Of a stretch of DNA of 64,000 nt, positions 1 to 10,592 are shown piece after piece. The number at the start of each line of letters is the position of its first letter. Positions within the stretch are counted from its first letter, which is position 1. The stretch covers positions 620,001-684,000 of the forward strand of contig BCJJ01000007.1 of NCBI GenBank assembly GCA_039545355.1. The letters run 5' to 3'. The notes below the pieces were generated by a model. The model made no database searches and was not told the origin of the DNA. It worked only from the letters and a program-made list of their open reading frames with translations. This DNA comes from Trichosporon coremiiforme (lineage: Eukaryota > Basidiomycota > Tremellomycetes > Trichosporonales > Trichosporonaceae). Both the position numbers and the translations under genes were made by a program.

Positions 1-3000
1 GGGCGAACGGAATCCAAGGCCCTCGGTCCCCTCAGATGCAGATTGAGGCGCTCAGGTGCACACGAGGCGTGGAGGCGCCGAGGCGTGCTCCCAGATGTGA
101 ATGAATGCCGAAATCGCTCCGCAGCCGGGCCAACAGCGTCGCAGCGTCATCGTGTCTCGTCGCTGTCTCACTGCTCTCTACCGCTGTGAGTCGGCCGGGA
201 TCAGCTGGGTCAGCTGGGTGCCTCCGTATTCAGCAAAAAGAGGTTGCATTCCTCCGTACCCCCCTCATGGGCTGCTTGAAGGTTTTGGACAGAGAATGTC
301 TGTTTCGGGGGCCGCGACTAACGCTGGGAACGCGGGATGATGGGAACAAGCAGATGGAAGTAGCGCGCACGCTTGTCACACAAGGCGAGCGGATATCCTA
401 CTGGCCGTGCTGTCTGCAATGATGACGATAGGCTGCGGAGTGCGTTGAATGGCCGGGGTGCCTTCGTTCCTTGAGTGCCTGTAGAGTTGTTTATGCATGT
501 GCCTAGGCCTTTGCTTCCATGCCGCGCCCCACGACGCGAAAGTGAGTAACTTGCGTGCGACGCTCGACGCTCAACGGACCTTGCAAGAGAGGGGGAGTGG
601 GCACTGGCCGCAATCGCATTCGTCCACGCACCTGCGGAGCAAGCGCCAGATGGTGCTGGGCAGTGGCTCGGCTTACATCATGCGATAAGTCGGCGACTAG
701 TTAGCGATAGTCAGGGAGGACCTCAAAAAAGTTAGATTTGGCCCCGCTCACCACCGTCGCAAACCCTCGAGTCCCACTTGAATCAGCCAAGCGGGGCAGA
801 AAGCACCCCATTTCAGAACTTCGCATGCTTCGTAATAGAGCGCCTTGAATGCGTGTATACTGGCTTGCTGACACCGACGGCGGGTATTGAGTCGCGCCTA
901 TTCCTGGCCACGATGTTTGCGTGGAGCGGTCAGATTCTGCCGAGAACTCGCCGAAAGCAGTAGCTGGGCGCAGACGTTAGTTCGGCGGCGTGGGACGCGC
1001 AGTCCGTCGAGAGATTGAGATCCAAGCCCAGATCCATAGTTGGCGTCGGGGAAACCAATCTCTGAGTCCTCAGATCGGTGGAAAGCGGTGCGCAGTGCTG
1101 CGAAGGTAGCAACACTTCTTCTACCGTGTCTAAGGTGGACATGTGGCCCACGCTGTCTCGCAGTCTGTCTCAGCGTTCCCGTTTGCGATCGCCGATGAAG
1201 CCGGGAAACAGATCAAAGCACGCTAAGAGCGTCCAGACCACGAAGGGTAACATGGAGGTAGACCGGGCCTTACCCGTCCAGCCAATTTTCGATTCGAACG
1301 CCGACACAAGGTCTCGCTTTTTGCCTGCCCGCATACCTGCATGACTGCATGGCTGCACCTCGTCAATGCCCGTCCCGTGGCGTCCGGGACAGCGGGTGAG
1401 TCGGCGTATTCGTGTCGGACTAGGTTTGCCGGCTGAGTCGGGGTTTCTATACCTCCTTGGTATGCCGCTGCTCGGCTGTCGCTGCCCGGCCGTCACTGTT
1501 CCAGGTGTTATGGCCGCAGTGCGACCGCTGTGGCTTACGGTGCAGAGGCCGACAAACTTTGTCCTCGTGGAGGGAAGTGGTGGTCACGTGCAGATGGTCG
1601 ATGGCGAGGTCAGCTTGCAGAACTCCGTATCAGATAGCAAGTGTCGACAGAGCATGCTCCGATGTCGTGGAGCCATGTTCTCGACACTCTGGGTTTGGTT
1701 GCGACGAGGACAGAGTGGAGTGGCGAGTGAGGCGAGGTAACGAGGCGTGGAGGGCGACCTGAGTGGCAGACTGGGAGAGACAAATCGTGATCCGGAGGCT
1801 CCCTCAGACTACTCTGCTCGAGAGTGACCGACATCTTGGAACTCCAGTCGATAGATAAGATATCACGATCTCTCCAGCTCTTGCGACGCGTCGGTCTCAG
1901 TTACTCAACTCCGAAGCGCGAGGAACAAGAGGAACCCGGTCGAGGCATGTCGGGTTCGGTTGACGCTTCGGTCAATCCCAGAGATGCCTTGGGTATCCTG
2001 TTGGAGCTAGGAGGCTCGTAGCGACAAGCGGACGACGACGACGAGCGAAGCAGAGGGCTGGCGGCAGTTGTTCGCGGTGGCTCGTGGTTCGCATGTGGCA
2101 AAGCCAGAGCCAAACTCTTCGGATCTCCGAACCACATTGAGGCAACCCGCGTGGGGCCATGTGACCTCGACTGTCAAGAGCCCGAGCGCACGCCCGACCT
2201 CGTCGACATGCTGGATCCGCTGGGTCTGTCGCTGAGTTCACTCCAGCAGAATGCTCAGGCCACTCGCGGGCCATGGCGAGAGGGAACGAGCAATACCCCG
2301 GTTACAGGGGGTCAATTCCGCCTCGTTCGCTTCGATAGCTTGCCGGCGTGGCCGGTGGCCCTCTGGCGCCATTCCCCTCATGTAACGGTGCTGTTTCGAG
2401 TCAATCACACTGTCTAGCAGTCTTTTCGGGTGCGCCACGGGATTCCAGACTCGAGGAATAATTCGCCTAGCCGTGCGCGGCTGCGGGGAGGGCATACCGG
2501 ATCGAGGGTGTGGCGATCGTGCCGTTGCGGGTATCGAGAAGTCGTCGTCATCCGATCGTTTCTGGCAGAGAACGGCGTCGACCCCAACAACGCAGGAGAG
2601 ACGGGGAAGAAGCAGCGTGAAGGTGTTGCGACGCTCGAGCGGGGGTGAAGGCGGGGAAGGCGGGGAAGGCGGCGAGGCGATGCCGACCACAGTCGCCATT
2701 CACAACTCGTCACAGCCTCACGTCCCGACTACCATCCAGCACCCAAGACCGTTTGCCCTAACTTTCAAACTTTTGCTGAATCGTGTCGCCCATTGACTAC
2801 TGGGAGGTGAAGCCGGTGGCGAAAGGAGAGGAAGAACCGTCCTCTGTCGTGTGTGTCGATATGCTTCCATGGACTCGAGTCTGTAGTGAGCTCCACTCAT
2901 CCGCTCGTGAAGAGAAAGAAAGAAAACCGCCAAGTCGCGATATATAAAGGAACTGTAAAGAGGAAGATGGCGAACAGAACTAGCAGATAAGCAGCAATGT

Positions 3001-3859
3001 AACGATCTCATCTCGCACCGTTACGATGGCGCTGGCGCGCATGGCCGATGGCGCAGGCGTGACGACTTTCCATGTGCGTGATGATTGACTAACGGTTCCG
3101 GAACACTGGCCCAGTGCCCCCTTTGTTTCAGATGAGGCGTCGCGTGACCATTACTCTGCCCTCCCCTTTGTCCCAGAACACCACGGGCACTGCTGCCCTT
3201 TCTATGCTCTTGTAACTCACTCGTTCAGCTGCGCGGGGGCATGCCGCAGTGAGCTCTGCGCTGACCGCGCGAGGGTGTAGCTATGTGGTTCGATGCGACG
3301 TGTTCACACCAGGTGAACCAGTTCGGGCTACCCAGTCATGGCCCGTTACGAGACAAGTCATGTCATCTCATGTCATCTCATGTCATCTCATGACATTGTC
3401 ATGTATCCCCCGCCTCGTGAGATGAGCTGCTGCGGGCCGTGGCGTTCATGGCGTCGGCGTGACGGCCAACCTACAGACCTCTCGCTCCCTACGCCACCTC
3501 CCCCGCACCTGGCACTCACTTCACTCTCGCTCGCCACCTACGACTCCCCGCAGCTCACTCTGCTCGCTCCCATGAGACACCAGAAAACCCCGTGATACTG
3601 CATGCTAACGTCTAAGACAGAAGAAATAGAGAAAAAGGTGTACAACCGTTGTTGGTGGTGGCCAGAGGCTGGGCTAGTGTGAGGCCGATGGGTGCGTGAA
3701 CAGAATCTGTATGAGGAGACAAGAGAAAGAATGCGTGCTTGGCTTGTTGTTTTTGCGTTCGTGCGTGCTTGCGTGCGGTTTGCTTGCCGCGCTGTGGGGT
3801 ACATGAACGGAGGGACGGAGGGCAGGGTGAACTGAGGAGAGTGCAGAGCAACAGCAGGA
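1..3859. other. Gene-free stretch, no supported gene
   Basis: I find no reading frame here with a recognisable domain, convincing splice junctions or the strong third-position GC bias of the genes further on. Open frames are short and overlap on both strands. The stretch holds a small GGCGGGGAA-type repeat near 2,648-2,672 and a 10-bp repeat near 3,360. A TATATAAAG string near 2,940 has no gene placed to use it. The last 250 bases are probably the 3' untranslated and terminator region of the minus-strand gene that ends at 3,860. A fast-evolving or non-coding gene cannot be excluded. Confidence 0.5.
3358..3393. repeat. 10-bp tandem repeat (TGTCATCTCA)
   Basis: Three perfect tandem copies of TGTCATCTCA lie at 3,361-3,390, with partial flanking copies on both sides. 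No reading frame that I support uses it. It looks like a simple intergenic microrepeat. Confidence 0.85.
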
Positions 3860-4982
3860 CTACTTCCTCCTACCCTTTCCCTTCTTGCCCTTGCCCTTCT
3901 TCTTCCCGTTGCCCTTCTTCCCTGGCGCGGCGCCGTGGAAGAGCGTCTTGTGCACGACCTCCTGGTCTCCCGTCGGGGCGCCGGCCTCGATGAGCTCCTC
4001 GGCCGTCTCGATCTGGCTCTCGTGGTTCTCCTTCTTCGGCGTCGGCTCCTTGGCCGCCTGCTGCGTCGACTGCGCAGGGTGGTCCGGCTGCGGCGTCGTC
4101 GGGCGGGAGGAGTTGACGGATCCCGTCTCGGGGCTAGCACCGCGGCGCGGCGTCATTGACGCTCGCGAGGCAGAGTTGATCGGTAACATCTGGTTGCCGA
4201 TCTCACGCCCAATGTCCTCTATCCTCTTTCGCTGAGCTTCGGTCAGGCCAGAGTCGGACTGCGGCATCGGAGGCGCAGCGCCGTAGTTCTCCTGCGACGT
4301 GATCGAGGCACTGCCGACGCGCCGGTCGGGTGAGATGAGCGGCTCTGTCTCCTGTCCGCGCTGAGTTTGGTTAGCACATACACACGCGATATAACCATTT
4401 TTGAGCGACGAGAGTGAACGGCGACAGTGTGTACGTGAGCCGACGGAACACACAAGGCCAGGGCTGCAGGACACTGGCTGAGGCAAGCACCGAGCACCGA
4501 ACAACGGTCGCCGAGCATGTCGCCAAGCAGAGCTAGCACGCTAGCAGAGGCATCGCGCATACCCGATCGGCATCTCTGCCGTGCACGGATCGTGCACACC
4601 CGCTAACGTGCAGCCTATCCGTAGGGTCTGTCATACGGTCGCCAGGGCAAGGGGGCTGGCGGGGCTGGCGGGGCTGGCGGTGGCAATAACCAGAAAAGCT
4701 GCCCATTGTTGTCCTGCGCAGTTTGGGAGACGGTGGGCGCTCGTGTCGAGGTTGTTAGACGCATGCGTCGCTGGCGAGACAGTCGGTAGCCGGTTCTCGG
4801 TCGCGAGGAAGGCCGCTTTTCCGTGTCTCGTTGTCCAGTGTGACCAGTGTCCCGGCCTTGTATCTCGATGCCCAGATCACACAGATGAGATCGCCCACTG
4901 TCGCCGCCGAGATCCATGCTCAAAGCGCACTCACCTCGCCATCCTTTCGCCGGGGTCCGCAGCACCAGTCAAAGATGCCCAT
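3860..4982 (-). CDS. LAMTOR1/Meh1(Ego1)-like vacuolar membrane anchor, putative
   Basis: Two-exon model: exon 1 at 4935-4982 and exon 2 at 3860-4351, 179 aa. Exon 1 encodes MGIFDWCCGPRRKDGE. A glycine at position 2 followed by two cysteines is the classic dual myristoylation/palmitoylation start seen in LAMTOR1 and yeast Meh1/Ego1. Exon 2 then begins ETEPLI, like the acidic EPLL segment of that family, followed by a short helix near residues 50-65 (EAQRKRIEDIGREIGNQ). Family members tether the Ragulator/EGO complex and Rag GTPases to the vacuole for TORC1 signalling; assigning this protein to them is inference. The donor is a good GTGAGT and the acceptor GGACAG follows a CTAAC. The 583-nt intron is long for this genome. 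The C-terminal half, rich in Ser/Pro and ending in a Lys/Gly tail, is not usual for the family. Upstream on the coding strand is a pyrimidine-rich leader. Confidence 0.6.
4652..4678. repeat. 9-bp tandem repeat (GGGGCTGGC)x3
   Basis: Three tandem copies of GGGGCTGGC lie inside the long intron of the LAMTOR1-like gene. On the minus strand they could read as a Pro/Ala-rich stretch, so an alternative exon here was considered, but the frame and splice phases do not need one. Confidence 0.8.
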
Positions 4983-5976
4983 GGTCGCGATTCAATCGTG
5001 CGGTGTCGTGGAGGGGTGGTTGACAGGGGTGGTGTGGACAGTGGCTGACTCGCCGACGTCAGGTTTTCCGTATCGGTCGAGTCGAGCTGAGCTGAGCTGA
5101 GAGCTGGAGACGCGTAGTTTTGTCGTGGGATGCAGGAACCGAACGAGTGAAGAAGGGAGAAAATATGCGCAGGCCGGAAAGGAAGAGGTAAAAAAGGAGT
5201 GAAGACAAGTGTGAAGAGAGTAAGAGAAGAATAGGAAAGAGGCAAGGGCCGAGGAGAGACCTTGGCTGAATGAAGTAATGAGAACGGACTTGACGTTCGG
5301 TCAGCGCCTGGGAGGCCGTGGACTGCAGTGCAAGGCCATGCAAGGGCTATGGCGTCAAGGGGCATGACGAAAACTCAAAACACATGTCTACTGAGCGACG
5401 GCCAGGCACCGAATCCTTAGGTATGAGTCGCATGACTTGGGACACTTGGTCGTCGGGGCTGACTCTGGGCTGATTTTGGGCTGACTCGAGTCCCATTTAA
5501 CATTCAGGTAAACAGGCCCATTCCCAACCAATTAGGATTCCAAGCACGCATCACAGGCACGCCTTTACCCGTCCAATAGACAGAGTAAACAAATCCTCCA
5601 CGCTGTGCGACAAGCGACCGCTTACAGCGTCTAATACTGCCCAACCCCGCTGTCGTGGACTTGTCATCACGGAAAAACCCCGGATTACCCTTCCGCCTCA
5701 AAGAAAGCCAGCACCAGAGGTTTGAGAATGTAAAATGATACATGGAGTATGGTATAGCGGTATACAAATGTGGAGACTCGTGGCCGCGACCTCAGCCGGG
5801 GTGCGCGCACCGATCGTTATCTCTTTTGTCGTTACAAAGGAACCAAAAAAAGGAAATGATGAGAAAAAATCTAGCGTGCTAGTGCGAAAATGATGCAGTT
5901 GAATGACGAGGTGGCACGGACGAGGCTGCCTGAGCGTCGCCCGGGCTCACCGAGAAGCCCAAGGCTTTGGGACGAT
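4983..5976. other. Intergenic: leader of the LAMTOR1-like gene, 3' side of the next gene
   Basis: No gene is seen. About 5,100-5,260 is purine-rich on the plus strand, so pyrimidine-rich on the minus strand directly upstream of the LAMTOR1-like start. This resembles the CT-rich leaders of expressed fungal genes. The distal part holds the 3' flank of the gene that ends at 5,977. Confidence 0.5.
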
Positions 5977-7647
5977 TTACTCGTAGCCCATGGCGCGGCG
6001 GCCGGAGACCGAGTCGATCTCGTCCTGGCTGCCGGGCTCCTCAACGGGGCAAGCCTCGCCGTCGAGAATAGCGTGAGGGGGCGGGAGACCAGCCTCGAAA
6101 GCGGTACGCTGGAGGGTGACAAAGGCCTTGTTGCCCTCACCGGCGGGAAGCGGGTGGATCGGGAGGAGGAGGCCGTTGGCGTTGGCGGCGCGGAGGCCGA
6201 GACCGGCGTGCGAGACGAGGACGTCTCCCGGGTTCAGCTTGATGTGCGCGGGCTTGAGGTGGACGGGCTCGGCGGAGGCGTCGGCCTTGCCGCTGAAAGT
6301 CCAATTCTCCTTGGCGAGGTAGTCCTCGCCATGGTAGAAGGAGATGCGGCTCGCCTTGGGGGTGAAGTAGGGGCGGAGGAGGTTGTAGAGAGCAGCGTGG
6401 GAAGAGGTGGGAGCGGCGAGGTCGGTCGTGTTGAAGGCGAGGTGCGCGTGCAGAGGCATGTAGGTGCCCTCAGCCGGCTGGTCGGCCCAGACCTTGTCGC
6501 CAGTCCACTGAGCCTCAGAAGGGTGGTGCGAGACAGTGTCGACTCGGATGTAAGCGGGGGTCGCACCCAGGACCTTCTCGAGGACAGCACCAGTCGCGCT
6601 GAGGACCGAGGGGTCGGAGCGGGCAGCAATCAGGCTCGAGTGGTAGAAGGTGGGGTGAACTCCCTGGGCGGCGTACTCAGTAGCCCATCCCTCAGCGACC
6701 GAGTCCTGGAGGACGTCGCGAATCACAACGCTGCCCGAGGCCTTGATAGCGTTGACATCGGCGCTAGCCAGCTGGCGGAACTGAATCTCCGGGATCGCGG
6801 ACTGAAGCGAGTCAGCGGGGATGATACCGGGAAATCGACATTGGAAACTTGGACATTGGAAACGCGACGCGGAATGTATGGAATGCGGCACGGTGAGTGG
6901 GAGATGTATATCCCTATCATCCGGAGCTAAGCCGAGTGGACGCATAATGGACCGGATGGACAGGTGCACTCAGGGTCTGGGTCGCTGATTGATTTCGGCT
7001 CGATCGGCTACTGAGAGCCAGGTGCGAGTGCCAAGCGTATTTCCAACCCAAAATCAGGATGAAAAATCGTAGACGAGGCATGCAGTGTATGCAGGTAGAG
7101 CTCCATCGCTCTGCGATACCCGAGGCCGGAATCCAGATAGGAGAGAGACCAGGAACAGCTCGTGGGAGAGGCGCCGCCACTGGCACGCAAACTTTGCGAA
7201 GCTGCCACCGCGTCCACTCCACCGGTCATCGCCGTCACCATCACTGTAGCTTCGGCGCCCGGTCTAGTCACCACCACCATAGGCATACGAATCCATGCAC
7301 GCGTTTCCAAGACACAAGAATGCAGTACTCACCTGAGCCTCGAGCGCGTCGAGCGCAGCGTCCCACGACTTGATGGCCCACTCCTGACCAGCCGGGGTCG
7401 CGATGACAGTCTCAATCCACTCGGCGGGGGTCGGCTTAACTTCCTTCTGGACGGTGGGGATGGTGAACGAGTACGAAGCACGAATGCGGTCGGTCTCCTG
7501 GGCGGGGACGGCGTGCGCGTACGGCGGAGCAAAGGGCGAGCGCATCTGGTGGTGGTATGGGGGAGCCAGAGGGGCGCGGGCAGTGGTGGAGGTGGTGAGG
7601 CGGCGCTGAGTGCGGGCTGCCACACGGGCAACGAGGGAGGCGCGCAT
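5977..7647 (-). CDS. Mitochondrial PhyH/DUF1479-like oxygenase-fold protein, putative
   Basis: Two exons, 7333-7647 and 5977-6801, give 379 aa. The N-terminus (MRASLVARVAARTQRRLTTS) is Arg/Ser/Thr-rich without acids, a typical mitochondrial presequence. A segment reading PEIQF..L..ADVNAIKASGSVVIRDVL resembles the start of DUF1479/phytanoyl-dioxygenase-like proteins, and GDVLVSHAGLGLR near residue 310 resembles their distal His/Arg strand. I cannot see a clear HxD iron site, so activity and substrate are unknown. The splice join is in phase (..EAQ|SAIPE..) with a GTGAGT donor and an acceptor that has CTGAC upstream. The intron is 531 nt, far longer than most here. The gene is well supported by codon bias; the family name is tentative. 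Confidence 0.65.
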
Positions 7648-9069
7648 TGCAGAGATTGTTGATGAGAGTGAGTTGCTGAAGTGAATGAGTCAAGTTGTCG
7701 AAGCAGCTAAGCGGAACAGGGGACGGGGCCGGGCCTTGGATGTCTTTTGGGGGGGGGGGAAGAAAGTGGCTCGCGAGAAGACTTTATAGAGCCGGGTCTT
7801 GGATATGCGAGGTTTGCGAGGTGTGCGAGTGCCGGGATGAGTCGCCTGGGTCCGGCGCCCAAGGCCCGGGGCGGGGCGGGGGAGACGGGGTGGTCATGCC
7901 AGCTTAGTGAGCAGGACTGACAGGCGAGGTCGCCCACTCAGAGGCAGGGTACGAGGCCACTACCGGCGGCAAGTCGATGGTTTGGCTGGGCGTGCTGGGC
8001 ACGCTGGCGTCAAAGTTTGGCTCGCTGGAGCAGAGCCAGCAGAGTCGGGGTGGTTCGGTTACGCCACCGCGAAATTCGAAAACAAGGCATCCTCGTCCAG
8101 CCCAACAGAGATAATCAGGACTTACAAAGCCACCCTCGCCGTCGTCCATACGCCGACGTCCTTCTTATCTACGGCTCAGAGGCAGCTCTCGATGTGATTG
8201 GCTGGCCGGCCAGAGGCGACTGTTCCTGACTCACCGGTGGGTGAGCGTGCATCGCGGAGGGCGCCGGGAGGTTCGTCGTGGAGCCAATGACAAAGTGCGA
8301 CTCCACCCGAAGGCTAGGAACTGCCCCGCGGGGACAGTGTGCGGCAATGTCAAACGCAGTGCGTCCCTGAGGTTGACACAGGAGAGCCCCTGTGATCACC
8401 CATAACTCGCCTATTCGCTCGTTCGCTCGACTAGCTCGTCACATCAACCGCCGTCATGCACGCTCACTGGTCCAGCACGAAAATTATCGAATTCTCCACA
8501 ACCAGAATCTGACCTTTCCCAAGCCACAGTCTGCTTGCTCCCCCACGCTGATGTGACACCCCGCACTCGGACTCGGCCTCATGCGACATGCGATGATGGC
8601 TTCCAGCGCTCTGATACGATTGCTTACGACAGCGACTCAGCTAGCTACTCAGCTCCCCGCAATCCGCGGACGTGCCCATGTGTTTGTCTGTCGTCAGGAA
8701 AACTTTCTCGCCTAGGCTCGCGTGATGCAGCCACGCCGTCTCATCACTATGAGCTCATCGCACCCGCCCGCCCGCGCACCGGCTATTGCCTTTAGGCTAA
8801 CTGCACCTGTGAAGCATGCGGAGGGGAGTTGTTCCATGCCCAAACGAGTTCTTCCAGCACGTGGATTTTGTCACGTGACAGAGCTTGGCACGCACACTCG
8901 ACTGTTTCACGTCTCCGCGCCCCGAGCCCATCGCAAGCACCCGCGTCTGCACTGCGTGCACCGCTCGGCCGCTCGGACAACGTTGAAGGGCAAGGGACCG
9001 AGCACCGATCCCGCATCCATGTGGAAGCGAAAACATGCATCCCTGCACTGCACCATCCGTCATTTCACC
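7648..9069. other. Intergenic, nothing recognised
   Basis: This is the divergent interval between the minus-strand oxygenase-like gene and the plus-strand secreted-protein gene. Short frames occur on both strands but none has family signatures or a convincing exon structure. A G9 run near 7,750 and several GC-rich boxes are the only features noticed. Confidence 0.5.
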
Positions 9070-10364
9070 ATGACCCCGCTGCTGCCCCTCCTCTTCCTCG
9101 CCGTAGGGTGGGGAGTCGCAGCCTCCGAGGTACTGTACAGCTTCGCAAACCTCAGCGTGACGTAGTAAGTGCATCCTCAGAGACCTGACACCGCGACAAC
9201 GTGACGCTCCGAAAGTTCTTGCGATCGGCTCGGCCGTGCCTTGACCGGGCTCGCCTATAACCATAACCAAACGTTCGGGGGACCTTTCGGAGAGAATTGG
9301 GTTTTTGTGATTCAATCGACGCATGCGACACCGCGGGTGTGAAGAAGACTGGGGTCCTCGCTTGCCTCGTGTGGCCGGTGTAGGGCTGTCATGCCAGTTG
9401 GGGAGGCCCCACGCCGAGGCCACGAGCAAACGTGTGTCGATCACGGTGGTGCCGGGTATCGCGGTCCGAGATAGCGACGACTGCCTCGGTGCAGCGGGGC
9501 GGGCGAGCGGCGGTCGTCCTCGCCGTCTGCGGAGTTCGCTGGTCATTGAGCGGCGCTACGTGCCCTACGCTGAGACGAGACGGAGCGATGCCCCTTCCGC
9601 CGTCTGCATTCATTCAATAAGCTCCGTCCCCCTCCGTCCCCCCTCTATCCCCTTCTGTCGGAGCGATACATCGACACGACCTCGTGGCAATTATGCACCT
9701 GCCTCTCCCCCTCAGCCCCCCTTCGCAGCGACAATGATGTACTAACCCCCAGCTACTACGACTACGAGCGATGGACGCACATCCAATGCGCCAAGTACTC
9801 CGGCGGGCCGCACTGGTCCGACGCCACCAGTGCCGCGAACACGGCCTGCGGCGCGAGTGCCGATGAGCTGAAGTCTGATGCCATCGTCGCGCTCAACGTG
9901 ACCTGGATGAATCTGAAGGGTGTGGGATTCAGGGCCGAGCAGCTGTGTGGACGGGAGTGAGTATGCGAGGGTCAGCGAGCCCCAGCTCGCCACCGTTGCT
10001 CGCCGTATGATGCTCGCCACAACGTCTCCTGCTGCAGGATGACAGTGGCGACGACGGAGCTTAAAGGCAGAAGTTGCATGCTAACATCTCCAGAGTCCAA
10101 CTGTACAGCGACGGCAAACGGGTTCCGACGAAACAAACCCTGTTTCTCTGGGACGCGTGCCAGGCGTGCGCTGCTGAGCGGCGCGTCGATCTCTCCGTCG
10201 ACGCATACACCCAAGTCACGGGGGACACGGAGTGTGAGCGGGGGCATGTGGGGCCGTTCGAGGTTAGGGTCATGGATAACTTTGTCCGGCACTCTGCTGG
10301 TGTGGCTCTGCGGCCGGCGGTTGGGGTGTTGGTGGCGGCGGGGGTACTGGCTGTGCTCGCGTAA
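9070..10364 (+). CDS. Small secreted Cys-containing protein, probable GPI anchor
   Basis: Three exons (9070-9164, 9753-9956, 10094-10364) give 189 aa. Residues 1-19 (MTPLLPLLFLAVGWGVAAS) form a clear signal peptide. The mature part has six cysteines and two N-glycosylation sequons (NLS, NVT). It ends in a hydrophobic tail (AVGVLVAAGVLAVLA) with no charged residues after it, as expected for a GPI attachment signal or a C-terminal membrane anchor. Joins are in phase: GTAAGT donor and ACTAAC branch for the 588-nt first intron, GTGAGT donor and CTAAC branch for the 137-nt second intron. I recognise no domain. The protein is probably displayed on the cell surface or wall. Exon 1 is supported mainly by the signal peptide and phase. 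Confidence 0.65.
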
Positions 10365-10592
10365 TGGGTCAGGGGAGTCTTGGGTTCTTGCTAGATCAAG
10401 GTGTGGCATGGCAGAGGGAAGCAACTTTACAGCCGTTATAATCACAGTTTAGCATTGGGAATGTATGGGTTGTACAACGTGAACGTGGGCACAGTAGAAG
10501 CTGTTGAATTACACAGCGTGTTTTGTCGTCAAAAGATGGAGAAGGGGGCATGATGAGAAACGTGAAAGATCGACTTCGTGAAAGATGGACAA

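Noticed and set aside
2938..2950. TATATAAAG, a TATA-box match
   Set aside because: No gene start follows at a fitting distance on either strand.
5890..6930. A 346-codon plus-strand frame opposite the oxygenase-like gene
   Set aside because: Antisense shadow. The minus strand has the presequence, an in-phase splice join and family-like segments.
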